From Paenibacillus validus NBRC 15382 (GTDB lineage Bacteria > Bacillota > Bacilli > Paenibacillales > NBRC-103111), in the NCBI RefSeq assembly GCF_004000985.1, contig NZ_BIMH01000003.1, positions 62,001 to 126,000 of the forward strand: a stretch of DNA of 64,000 bases, written 5' to 3'. Positions 46,897 to 55,159 of the stretch are shown here, in pieces (positions within the stretch are counted from its first letter, which is position 1; the number at the start of each line of letters is the position of its first letter). A model generated the notes under the pieces. It was not told where the DNA came from. It made no database searches and worked only from the letters and a program-made list of their open reading frames with translations. A program made the translations under genes and the position numbers.

Positions 46897-47627
46897 TAGC
46901 TTCGGTGCGATAAGCTCGCCCTTCGGTTCGGGTCGCCGGTTCCCATAGCCAGCAGTAAGGGGATAAAATGCTCCGGGGTCGGCACGGCTTCCCGGGCAAA
47001 CGGCGCCAAGCGATCGTATTGAAATAGCGCCTCCAGATCCCATGCTGTCAGCTTGTCCTCCAGCCAGCTATCAAATTGTAAGGCCCAATCGTTGACACGG
47101 GACGATCCTCCCCACTCCAAGCGCCGCAAATTATGCACCGTTCCCCCGCTTCCGATCATCAATATATGTTTCTCCCGAAGGGAGGATAACGCTTTGCCGA
47201 TCCGGTATTGCTCGGCATTCGACAAATGACGGTTGACGGAGAGCGCGATGACCGGGATATCGGCCGCCGGATAGAGCAGACGCAGGACGACCCAAGCGCC
47301 GTGATCCAATCCCCGGACGGTATCGATTCCGGCGGCAATGTTCTCTTGCCGGAATAAATCTTGAATCTCGCTTGCAATCGCCGAATCGCCGGAAGCAGGA
47401 TATTGAACTTCGTACAGCTCCTTTTGAAACCCGGAAAAGTCATAGATCGTACCATACGATTCGGCGCCGGCGATTTGTTGTTCTCTGCTCTCCCAGTGGG
47501 CGGAAAACAGGACGATGGCTCTCGGCTTCGGCAGCTCTGAAGCCAATTGCTTCAGAAAGGCCGTGTATTCATTCTGTTCCAACGCCAGCGACGGGGCGCC
47601 ATGCGCAATAAAATAGGAAGGGATCAC
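46854..47627 (-). CDS. 4,5-DOPA-type extradiol dioxygenase (YgiD/LigB fold)
   Basis: 257 residues from a GTG behind AAGGAG. Metal-ligand and active-site histidines occur in FIAHGAPS, LFSAHWES, RGLDHGAWV and GSGGTVHNL, the pattern of the class III extradiol dioxygenase family that cleaves catechols. An alpha/beta hydrolase gene lies 11 bases upstream in the same unit, so the pair may degrade an aromatic or quinone-derived compound. Confidence 0.87.
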   Translation of the reverse strand: MIPSYFIAHGAPSLALEQNEYTAFLKQLASELPKPRAIVLFSAHWESREQQIAGAESYGTIYDFSGFQKELYEVQYPASGDSAIASEIQDLFRQENIAAGIDTVRGLDHGAWVVLRLLYPAADIPVIALSVNRHLSNAEQYRIGKALSSLREKHILMIGSGGTVHNLRRLEWGGSSRVNDWALQFDSWLEDKLTAWDLEALFQYDRLAPFAREAVPTPEHFIPLLLAMGTGDPNRRASLSHRSYQYGSLSLSCWKFE

Positions 47628-47638
47628 AGGTAAGCTCC

Positions 47639-48289
47639 TTATCGGTTATTGTTGGCATCTTGCAGCAGCCATAGCGTGAAATCTCTTCGATTATCGGAGG
47701 TCACCTCATGGGCGGCCGCATACGTTTTGTACGTGACATGGTTGGACAATCCGCGGAAATAGGCATGGTTCGCGTCGCCCAGCTGCTGCGGAAATACGAG
47801 ATCATACTCGCCGTGGCAGATGAAGACGGACATATTCTTCACCGATTGATGCGGGTATTCGTGCTGCACGAAAGCCGGAATATATCCGTTTAAGGCAACG
47901 ATCCCTTTCAACTGCTCTCCCATGACCAGCGCCAGCGACATGGAAAGAATCGCACCCTGGCTGAAACCGAGAAGGTAGCGGCGGCCAGGGTCAATGGCGT
48001 ATTTATCGGTAGCGCAGCGGATAAAACGTTCCAGCTCCCGGATCGATTGATCAAAGTGTTCGCGAATCGGATTGCCGATGCTTTTAATATGGAAATAAGC
48101 ATACCCGCTCCCTTGGGACAGATTTCCGCGGACGCCGATCACAATAAAATCATCCTTCAACCCGTCCAATAACCCCATCATGTTCTTCTCGTTAGAACCA
48201 AGTCCATGCAGGGCGAAAATGGCCGGATACTTCTTCTCGGGGTCATAGGAAGAAGGCAGCTGCACGTCATACCTATAGTCGATAGTCAC
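47639..48289 (-). CDS. Alpha/beta hydrolase, phospholipase/carboxylesterase family
   Basis: 216 residues from a GTG. The nucleophile elbow GFSQGAI, oxyanion LHGLGSNEK, Asp in GEYDLVFP and His in AAAHEVT give a complete triad. The family includes carboxylesterases such as YtpA and MhqD. First gene of the two-gene unit with the dioxygenase; it may hydrolyse the ring-cleavage product or an ester precursor. Confidence 0.87.
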   Translation of the reverse strand: MTIDYRYDVQLPSSYDPEKKYPAIFALHGLGSNEKNMMGLLDGLKDDFIVIGVRGNLSQGSGYAYFHIKSIGNPIREHFDQSIRELERFIRCATDKYAIDPGRRYLLGFSQGAILSMSLALVMGEQLKGIVALNGYIPAFVQHEYPHQSVKNMSVFICHGEYDLVFPQQLGDANHAYFRGLSNHVTYKTYAAAHEVTSDNRRDFTLWLLQDANNNR

Positions 48290-48434
48290 GGAATCAATCT
48301 CCCTTCATTTGTATTCTTATAGAATACTTAGGTTCATATTTGTTAACTTTAAACTATCATGCGACGCTTGGAGTGTCAACCGTTTGTTTGGTATTATGAA
48401 TATTATATATTTACGACTAAACCAAGGGGCATTC

Positions 48435-48980
48435 ATGATGAATATCGGAGCTACCATTCGCGCTATACGCAAACGTAAAAAACTAACCATTCCCCAGCTG
48501 TGCGAGGGAACCGGTCTATCCAAAGGGTTTATCAGCAATGTCGAAAATAATAAAACCTCTCCTTCCATCGCTACATTAGAGAGCATAGCCGCCTTTCTCA
48601 AAGTGCCTCTCCCTTATTTGCTGCTGCACGAAGAACAACGGATGCAGGTGACTCGAAAGGAAGAAAGAAAGCTTACCACAACCGGCAAACAAAAATTGAA
48701 GGTCGAGCATCTCTCGGCACAGGGAGGACTGCGCATGATGATCGTCGAATTCCCCCCGGGGGCAACGACCGGCGATAACATCCATGAGGGAGAAGAATGC
48801 CATTTCGTCTTGAAAGGAACCCTGCTGGCAGAGCAGGGCGAAGATTCAGCCGTACTGGAAGAAGGGGATTCGTTCAGCTGGAACGCCAGTGTCCCCCATA
48901 AAGTAACGAACACCGGCGAGGGTCCTGCGCTGGTGCTTATCTCCGTTTACAAGGAAGTGCATTCATATGAGGAGATGTAG
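48435..48980 (+). CDS. XRE-cupin transcriptional regulator
   Basis: 181 residues. An XRE helix-turn-helix (IGATIRAIRKRKKLTIPQL...LSKGFISNVENNKTSPSIATL) is followed by a cupin (EFPPGATTGDNIHEGEECHF and EGDSFSWNASVPHKVTN). Such regulators sense small molecules and often govern amine, sugar or antibiotic genes nearby. It is divergent from the esterase-dioxygenase pair, which is a likely target. Two tandem ATGs are possible starts. Confidence 0.87.
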   Translation: MMNIGATIRAIRKRKKLTIPQLCEGTGLSKGFISNVENNKTSPSIATLESIAAFLKVPLPYLLLHEEQRMQVTRKEERKLTTTGKQKLKVEHLSAQGGLRMMIVEFPPGATTGDNIHEGEECHFVLKGTLLAEQGEDSAVLEEGDSFSWNASVPHKVTNTGEGPALVLISVYKEVHSYEEM

Positions 48981-49017
48981 CAGGTCGAATCGACAAAATT
49001 TACACTTTTCTGGAATA

Positions 49018-49045
49018 TTGACATATCGGTATTCGACGATATAAT
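49018..49045 (+). promoter_or_regulatory. Promoter and self-operator of leaderless arsR
   Basis: TTGACA (49018-49023), 16 bases, TATAAT (49040-49045). Between the boxes lies the inverted repeat ATATCG (49023-49028)-N8-CGATAT (49037-49042). Transcription should start close to 49052, that is at or immediately before the ATG at 49053. Confidence 0.65.
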
Positions 49046-49052
49046 GAAGCAC

Positions 49053-49355
49053 ATGGATCCTATTTTAATTTTTAAAGCTCTATCGAACGAAACGCGCCTG
49101 CAAATTCTTCATTGGTTGAAAGAACCGGAGAAATACTTTCCCTCCCAAGAAGGCGGTGACAGTAAGAAAATCGGGGTTTGTGTCAGCCACATTCAAGAGA
49201 AAGCGGGTTTATCCCAATCGACCGTTTCTCAGTATCTGTTAATGCTGCAGAGGGCCGGTTTGTTAGAAGTGAACCGCTACGGCCAGTGGACCTACTACAA
49301 GAGAAACGAAGCCGCTCTGCAACAGTTGTCTGCTTATATCCGGAATCAACTTTAA
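49053..49355 (+). CDS. ArsR family repressor, apparently leaderless
   Basis: 100 residues. The ATG at 49053 is chosen because the ATG at 49044 lies inside the -10 box; neither has a Shine-Dalgarno site. The ArsR winged helix is complete (IFKALSNETRLQILHWL, then KAGLSQSTVSQYLLMLQRAGLLEV). One Cys (VCVSH) is present but no clear metal site. It precedes two luciferase-like monooxygenases and a palindromic operator, and probably represses them. Confidence 0.85.
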   Translation: MDPILIFKALSNETRLQILHWLKEPEKYFPSQEGGDSKKIGVCVSHIQEKAGLSQSTVSQYLLMLQRAGLLEVNRYGQWTYYKRNEAALQQLSAYIRNQL

Positions 49356-49370
49356 TAAAGCATGCCCAAG

Positions 49371-49412
49371 ATACATGGCTGAATTTCTTCCGACTGGAAA
49401 TTCAGCCATGTA
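49371..49412 (+). terminator. Terminator after arsR
   Basis: Seventeen-base arms ATACATGGCTGAATTTC and GAAATTCAGCCATGTAT make a long perfect stem with an eight-base loop. Confidence 0.8.
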
Positions 49413-49427
49413 TATATTGCGTTTAAT

Positions 49428-49456
49428 ATATCTAAAAATTTAGATATGTAGATATG
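49428..49456. promoter_or_regulatory. Probable ArsR operator upstream of the LLM genes
   Basis: ATATCTAAA-AA-TTTAGATAT is a perfect palindrome (49428-49447), extended by a direct half-site repeat TAGATATG/TAGATATG to 49456. AT-rich palindromes of this form are usual for ArsR-type repressors, and the arsR gene lies directly upstream. Confidence 0.6.
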
Positions 49457-49494
49457 TGAGTTTGTAAATTCGTGGATGGGAGCGGGCGAATACA

Positions 49495-50472
49495 ATGAAT
49501 TCAATTGAACAAAATAGAGCATATAAGCAAATGTATGCCAAAGATAAGCTCACCCTCGGTTTCTTTATCCCGATTGAAGCTCATAAAGGCCGTGACATTC
49601 CGACCATGGAAAACCAGGCTCAACTGGCTCGCCGCGCAGACGAGTTAGGCTTCTCCGCGCTCTGGTTTCGCGATGTTCTTCTGCATGATCCCTCTTTCGG
49701 CGATGCGGGCCATCTGTATGATATGTGGATTTATTTGACCTATATCGCTGCGGGCACCAACCAGATAGCGCTTGCCACCGGCAGCGTTGTATTGCCGCTT
49801 CATCCTCCGGCACGGGTTGCAAAAATGGCGGCTTCTTTAGATCAATTGTTTCAGCAGCGTTTGATCCTTGGCGTTTCGTCCGGAGACCGCATGTACGATT
49901 TTCCGGCTCTAGGCGTTTCTCATGCCGATCGATCCGAGCTCTTCCGGGAATCCTTTGCTTATTTGCAAAGGGTTATTTCGGAATCGTTCCCTATCATTTC
50001 CTCACCTCTCGGCGTCATGCAAGGAAATGTAAACCTGATTCCCAAACCGGCCGGAAGGGTGCCTACCTTCATTACGGGCTACAGCCAACAAACCATAGAA
50101 TGGATTGCCGAGCATGGAGACGGATGGGTGTACTATCCCCGGAACGTGGCCAATCAGGCCCGGTCCATTGCGGAATGGCGCAGATGCATCGAAGAGAAAA
50201 CACCCGGCGTGTTTAAACCGTTCTCCCAGTCGTTATTCATCGATCTGAGCGAGGATCCGGACGAAATGCCTACCCCGATTCATCTGGGGTACCGGCTAGG
50301 CAGGAACTTGCTGATTGAACTCTTGGAAAGCTTCCGGGAAATCGGGGTCAATCACGTCGCGCTCATTCTTTCCCTGGGGATCCGGCCGGCTGACGATGTG
50401 CTTGAAGAGCTTGGACAATTCGTCCTTCCCCACTTTCCCACCCATACGCATGAACACATGCATAGACCTTAG
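49495..50472 (+). CDS. Luciferase-like (LLM) flavin-dependent oxidoreductase
   Basis: 325 residues of the bacterial luciferase TIM-barrel family (ENQAQLARRADELGFSALWFRDVLLHD, and ATGSVVLPLHPPARVAKMAASLD). Such enzymes use reduced FMN or F420 to oxygenate diverse substrates. It lies 13 bases before a second LLM gene and follows an ArsR operator, so the two likely form an inducible unit. The substrate is unknown. Confidence 0.85.
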   Translation: MNSIEQNRAYKQMYAKDKLTLGFFIPIEAHKGRDIPTMENQAQLARRADELGFSALWFRDVLLHDPSFGDAGHLYDMWIYLTYIAAGTNQIALATGSVVLPLHPPARVAKMAASLDQLFQQRLILGVSSGDRMYDFPALGVSHADRSELFRESFAYLQRVISESFPIISSPLGVMQGNVNLIPKPAGRVPTFITGYSQQTIEWIAEHGDGWVYYPRNVANQARSIAEWRRCIEEKTPGVFKPFSQSLFIDLSEDPDEMPTPIHLGYRLGRNLLIELLESFREIGVNHVALILSLGIRPADDVLEELGQFVLPHFPTHTHEHMHRP

Positions 50473-50485
50473 GAGGTAACGAAAG

Positions 50486-51475
50486 ATGCTTATATCCATT
50501 TTGGATCTTGCCCCCATCGTTGTGAACGGTACAGCGGCAGATTCGTTCCGCAATACGCTTGATCTCGCGCAGCATGCCGAAAAGTGGGGCTATAACCGTT
50601 ACTGGCTTGCCGAGCATCACAATATGCCGGGGATTGCCAGCTCGGCCACATCGCTGGTTATCGGCCATGTCGCAGCGGGCACCAAGAAGATCCGCGTAGG
50701 CTCCGGCGGCATCATGCTGCCCAATCATGCTCCTCTGGTCATTGCTGAGCAGTTCGGGACGCTGGAATCGCTCTACCCGGGCCGCATTGACCTGGGGCTC
50801 GGAAGAGCCCCGGGGTCCGATCAGCTTACAGCCCGGGCTCTGCGGCGCGGTCTGGGAAGCGACGGTCATGATTTCCCCGAGCTGCTAAGCGAGCTCCGGG
50901 CCTACTTGAACCCGGCAGCCGCCGACGCCCGTCCGATGGGCGTGCGCGCCATTCCCGGCGAAGGTCTGAATATCCCGATCTGGCTGCTCGGCTCCAGCGG
51001 CTTCAGCGCCCAGCTGGCCGGCCAGCTGGGCCTTCCCTTCGCCTTCGCCAGCCACTTCGCTCCGGATTATATCAAGCAGGCTTTAGAGCTGTACCGCAGC
51101 AATTTCCGTCCATCGGAAGCGCTGGATAAGCCTTACGTCATGATTGGCATTAACATCATTGCCGCGGACACGGACGAAGAGGCCCGTAAGCTGGCTACGT
51201 CACAGGAGCAGCAATTCCTGAACCTCATCCGCGGCGGCACCGGCCCCTTGAAGCCTCCGGTAGAAAGCATGGATGCTCTGTGGTCTGTCCATGAAGAAGC
51301 TATGGTTCGCAGACAATTGAGTTATACCATTGCCGGGAATAAAGAGACGATTCGGAAGGAATTGCCTGCTTACCTTCAAGCAACGCAGGCCGACGAATTG
51401 ATCGTCGCCGGGCAAATTTATGATCATCAAGCCCGTTTGCGATCCTATGAAATTTTAGCCGAGGTCGTGCAATAA
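50486..51475 (+). CDS. Second luciferase-like flavin oxidoreductase (YceB/MsnO8-like)
   Basis: 329 residues from the ATG behind TAGGAGG. The pattern [45 protein letters not shown] is the shared core of the MsnO8/YvbT-type LLM branch. It is the second gene of the unit, transcribed with the first. The subgroup includes alkanal or sulfonate oxygenases, but the reaction here is not readable from sequence. A terminator follows. Confidence 0.88.
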   Translation: MLISILDLAPIVVNGTAADSFRNTLDLAQHAEKWGYNRYWLAEHHNMPGIASSATSLVIGHVAAGTKKIRVGSGGIMLPNHAPLVIAEQFGTLESLYPGRIDLGLGRAPGSDQLTARALRRGLGSDGHDFPELLSELRAYLNPAAADARPMGVRAIPGEGLNIPIWLLGSSGFSAQLAGQLGLPFAFASHFAPDYIKQALELYRSNFRPSEALDKPYVMIGINIIAADTDEEARKLATSQEQQFLNLIRGGTGPLKPPVESMDALWSVHEEAMVRRQLSYTIAGNKETIRKELPAYLQATQADELIVAGQIYDHQARLRSYEILAEVVQ

Positions 51476-51494
51476 CATAAACGTGACCTATATG

Positions 51495-51522
51495 AAGGAC
51501 CTGGCCGAGTGGCCAGGTCCTT
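51495..51522 (+). terminator. Terminator after the LLM operon
   Basis: GGACCTGGCC and GGCCAGGTCC arms around GAGT, followed by TTTGTTG. It also lies between convergent genes. Confidence 0.85.
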
Positions 51523-51583
51523 TGTTGTGCACATCCATGAATCAGACTTTCCCCGTGCCGGTTCTGCTCTCCAGAAGCGCCCG

Positions 51584-52915
51584 TTAAGGACGAATGCCCT
51601 CGCTGACCGGCGCCTGCTTGGGAAGCCACGTCTGCTCGAGCAGCAAGGCGGTCAAAATCCCCACCAGCACGCCGTTACTCATGATATACTGCAAGACCGT
51701 CGGCAATCCGGAGAAAACGGCTTGCGGCAAAAACATAACTCCTGTTCCAAGCGTAAGCGAAAGGCCAAGGATGGTCAGACGCCGTTGATCCAACGTTTCT
51801 TTCAGGACCGAGCTGATCCCAATCCCGACCATCTGTGAAAACAACGCCAGCATGGCTGCATTCGCAACGGGCTCGGGCAGCGTGGAGAGGAACGCGTATA
51901 CGAACGGAAAAAAAGAAGCCGCGGCAAACGCCAGACAGGCGATAAAGAACGGAAGCATCCGGGTCTGACCGGTCGTGCGCACAAAGCCTGAAGAGACGGA
52001 AAAGGGAACGGTTGCTATCGTTGAAAATACGGACGCCAGGATTGTCGATACACCGCTGATCAATCCGCCCTTCTCTAAACGACCTTCACGGCCGACAGGT
52101 TGGCCTGTCATCTGCTCTCTTTCACTAAGAACCTGCCGCATAGAGGATACCGAAACGATGACACTGGAAACGAGTACAAGCGAGACCATGACCGAGGAAA
52201 TGAACGTGCCTGCGTCCAGCCGCGGCAATCCCCATGCGAATAGATCCGGTAAGGATACAAGTGCCGTCGCCCGGGGCATACTTTCTCCCCCGTTCACCAG
52301 CACAAAGACCACCCACCCGGCAATCATCCCTGTGAGGACCGCATAGCTTTTCATCCAGCTTTTCCCCCAGATGGAGAGAGCCAGCACCAGGAGGAAGACG
52401 GAGAATGAAACGGCGACATTGCCCGGTTCAATCGGGGTCGACGTCCCGCTGAACCCTATCATTCCCTTTAACATGGCGCCGCTTAATTGAAAAGTGAGGA
52501 TGATCAAGTAAACCCCGTTGACCAGAGGTGTAAATAACTTGAGCATCTTTTCCATCCAGCCCGCCGCCCCAAGGACCGCCAAAATCGTGCCCGCCAGCAG
52601 CATGGAGCCTTCCAGCAGCCGCAAGTTCTCCATGGGATCCTGTTGATTTAAGAAAGCCATCTGCCCCATTAAAACAAAAACCCCAACCCAGATGCCGGCC
52701 GGACCGTCAACGATAGGCAAGCGGTGACCTAACCATCCCCCCAGTAAAGTCGATACCCCCACGACAAGGAACGTGCGCTGCATGAACCCGGAAATTTCAT
52801 CGGCGGGCAGTTGATAGGCATGACCGATGATGATCGGAAACGCTATAGATCCGGCAAGCAAAAACATAAACCATTGAATGGAGGCCATAGCCGTTCCCCA
52901 TGATCCGTTTTTCAT
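51584..52915 (-). CDS. NCS2-type nucleobase permease, YwdJ-like
   Basis: 443 residues with about twelve helices. The nucleobase-cation symporter-2 features are seen in LPIVDGPAGIWVGVFV and the later FSTIATVPFSVSSGFVRTTGQT loop. It resembles B. subtilis YwdJ, whose substrate is unknown. Transport of purines or pyrimidines is a family inference. It is monocistronic. Confidence 0.82.
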   Translation of the reverse strand: MKNGSWGTAMASIQWFMFLLAGSIAFPIIIGHAYQLPADEISGFMQRTFLVVGVSTLLGGWLGHRLPIVDGPAGIWVGVFVLMGQMAFLNQQDPMENLRLLEGSMLLAGTILAVLGAAGWMEKMLKLFTPLVNGVYLIILTFQLSGAMLKGMIGFSGTSTPIEPGNVAVSFSVFLLVLALSIWGKSWMKSYAVLTGMIAGWVVFVLVNGGESMPRATALVSLPDLFAWGLPRLDAGTFISSVMVSLVLVSSVIVSVSSMRQVLSEREQMTGQPVGREGRLEKGGLISGVSTILASVFSTIATVPFSVSSGFVRTTGQTRMLPFFIACLAFAAASFFPFVYAFLSTLPEPVANAAMLALFSQMVGIGISSVLKETLDQRRLTILGLSLTLGTGVMFLPQAVFSGLPTVLQYIMSNGVLVGILTALLLEQTWLPKQAPVSEGIRP

Positions 52916-53157
52916 TCTTGATCTCCTCTTCTTCCTCTTCGTAATGGTAACCGAATAATGACATTTATTCTCTAAGATTACTCTTACTCCCCCTGCAGCT
53001 CAAGATTTTTTTGGCATCCGCGTATAGGGATAAGTGCCCTTTTCCCGCATGCCGGCATATGATGCAGTATGTTAAGCGAAGGATCCATGGCTGTACGAAG
53101 CAGTGAGAGGCATAGATCCGGCGCGACAAAGCTCAACTTCACCGCGGGAGGAAAAAC

Positions 53158-53484
53158 ATGAATCAACAACAACTATCCGGACAGAACCCCCTGGCAGTCC
53201 CCCCATCCTACCAGCCGATGCAGCCGGGTCCGGCTCAACCGTCAATTTATCCTTGGCCTCGTCAAGACTACATCCTGTATGAGGACTACTTTCAAGACGT
53301 ACGCGATCATGACTACTATTTTCATGATGATTATGTTCATGACTATTGGGATCAGCCGGAGCCTGCCTGGCACCATCCGTGGGATCATCACGAACACCGC
53401 TACTCTTGGTGGCATGACGGGCTGTGGTACGATAACTCCTACCCTCCATCCCTCTTGCCGGCTTATCCTGGCTTTATCGATTAA
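53158..53484 (+). CDS. Asp/His/Tyr/Trp-rich small protein
   Basis: 108 residues from an ATG behind GGGAGG. A Pro/Gln-rich N-terminus gives way to a low-complexity tract rich in Asp, His, Tyr and Trp (DYYFHDDYVHDYWDQPEP, HHPWDHHEHRYSWWHD). Tyr- and His-rich small proteins of this kind occur in spore coats or as metal binders, but no family is recognised. It lies convergent to the TOMM dehydrogenase gene, so it is a neighbour rather than a co-transcribed member. Confidence 0.65.
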   Translation: MNQQQLSGQNPLAVPPSYQPMQPGPAQPSIYPWPRQDYILYEDYFQDVRDHDYYFHDDYVHDYWDQPEPAWHHPWDHHEHRYSWWHDGLWYDNSYPPSLLPAYPGFID

Positions 53485-53487
53485 AGA

Positions 53488-53518
53488 AAGCCGACACCCC
53501 TACTACGGGTGTCGGCTT
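53488..53518. terminator. Bidirectional terminator between the His/Tyr-rich gene and sagB
   Basis: Twelve-base arms AAGCCGACACCC and GGGTGTCGGCTT with T-rich tails on the minus strand. A second, weaker hairpin (CGGCTAGTT/AACTAGCCG, 53537-53563) overlaps the sagB stop. Confidence 0.8.
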
Positions 53519-53556
53519 GAGTCCTATCCAATATAGCGGCTAGTTTCCTTGGATAA

Positions 53557-55140
53557 CTAGCCGTGCAAACCTCCTTGCAGCCTTGGGCGATGCCGATACG
53601 GGCCGACTGCGATTTGGATCAGACTCGTTTTGCCTTGCGGCGTTAACCGGTAGATCTCATCGCACACAGCCGCATCAAAGGCGAGCAGCGGATGTCCTCC
53701 CATCCCGAGAGCGGATGCCGCAAGCAGTAACCGCTGCACGAGCATTCCCGCTTCCATCTGTTGGATGCGGTATCCTCTGTAGCCCAGTTCAGACTTGTAG
53801 TGCTCCTTGTCCCCCGATACGTGCAGGCAGAGCGGCACCTGGAACAGATTGACAATGTCTGGAGGCGTCCCCTGCAGCAGCCGGAACCGGTGGTCACCGG
53901 GACGTATGGGCCGCAGCGCATGAGCTGAGCGGTCATAGCGGTAAGCGCCATCCGGGACGCCTTCTACATGATGTAAACAGCCATGCAGCGATACCCGGGA
54001 CTCCGGCGGCCGTCCATGCGCTCCATCCAAGTCGTTCCAATACGGGAAGGATGCCGTCGCCTCGTGAAGCAGCGCGGCTACTTGCAGCCGGCTTACCTTG
54101 GCCAACGCGAAATCCATCGCCGGCGAATACCGCTTTCGGCAAGCCGAAGCCAGATCATAGGACAATCGCTTCACAAGAGGCAAGGCCACCGCCCGATCCC
54201 CGCCCTCAGCGGTTCGTCCTTCCCCGACCTGCCGGAACGATTCCCTCGAATCCAGCCGGGACGCTTCATTCATGCGGATCAGCATCGGGTACTCCACCAT
54301 TCTCCGCGACCGCACATAGTGGTCGTGCCGAACCGCAGGCAGCTCCTGGCCTAGTTGTGTGGCCGACCCCATCGTGCCTCTGTCGCTCCCGACCCCGAAC
54401 CATGTGACCGCAGGCTCCACGGACAAAGGAATGACGGCGTACACGCTCTCCTCATTCTCGTTGAGCCCTATAAGATGGTTGACAGCCCGGTCGAGAAACT
54501 GGAAGTAAACCCCCGAAGCAAACTTGTAGCGTTTGGCCACCTCCAGCAGCTGCCCGATCAGCACGCCGGCATCCAGCCCTTGAAGGCGGTATGAGAAATT
54601 ATGGTATTTAAAAAAGTTTTTCCAATACATCGCCGACACAAAAACGGCGGCGAAACAAGCCGACACCTCGCAGCGGCCGCCAAGAGCCCGGGCCAGATAC
54701 GAATCGAAATGTCCTTCGCGCAGCAAGACCAGGCGATGGTGCGCGGCATCGTAGTGGTATACCCCGGCAGGCAAATCGTCCAGTTTCAGATACACGTACA
54801 ATTCATTGGCATACAGCCCCCCGCCGGACGGGGCAAACCGCCGGCAGGTTGAGCTCAGATCCGCGGTTTGTTCCGCAGGATCCGACCAAAAGACGGATTG
54901 ACTGAACTGCGTGAGTCCATAGGTGTACCAGAGGAAATGACCGATTTCGCGAAGAGCGGGCATCGAGGGCGATACCCGTCCCTCAAGCGTCAGCGGGATT
55001 TCAGCAGACAACGGGACCGTAGGCAGCCCCCGGTAGAGCTTATAGGCAAGCGGTGCGTCTTCCCAATCCACCTCCCAGTCCGCGGGTTTGTTCTGGTCGA
55101 TGTCAACATGCAGATGGCGCAGAAAGGCATCCAGACTCAT
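53557..55140 (-). CDS. sagB: SagB-type azoline dehydrogenase of the TOMM cluster
   Basis: 527 residues from the ATG behind AGGAGGG. The protein is a tandem nitroreductase fold. The first half has the SagB hallmark CRRFAPSGGGLYANELYVYL and YRLQGLDAGVLIGQL, and the second half (QMEAGMLVQRLLLAASALG) has the same arrangement, so FMN binding is expected. SagB enzymes oxidise thiazoline or oxazoline rings to thiazole or oxazole. Last gene of the modification operon, 19 bases after the YcaO gene. The core peptide has only Cys, so its product should be thiazole. Confidence 0.9.
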   Translation of the reverse strand: MSLDAFLRHLHVDIDQNKPADWEVDWEDAPLAYKLYRGLPTVPLSAEIPLTLEGRVSPSMPALREIGHFLWYTYGLTQFSQSVFWSDPAEQTADLSSTCRRFAPSGGGLYANELYVYLKLDDLPAGVYHYDAAHHRLVLLREGHFDSYLARALGGRCEVSACFAAVFVSAMYWKNFFKYHNFSYRLQGLDAGVLIGQLLEVAKRYKFASGVYFQFLDRAVNHLIGLNENEESVYAVIPLSVEPAVTWFGVGSDRGTMGSATQLGQELPAVRHDHYVRSRRMVEYPMLIRMNEASRLDSRESFRQVGEGRTAEGGDRAVALPLVKRLSYDLASACRKRYSPAMDFALAKVSRLQVAALLHEATASFPYWNDLDGAHGRPPESRVSLHGCLHHVEGVPDGAYRYDRSAHALRPIRPGDHRFRLLQGTPPDIVNLFQVPLCLHVSGDKEHYKSELGYRGYRIQQMEAGMLVQRLLLAASALGMGGHPLLAFDAAVCDEIYRLTPQGKTSLIQIAVGPYRHRPRLQGGLHG

Positions 55141-55159
55141 CTTTCCCTCCTACTCGCGT

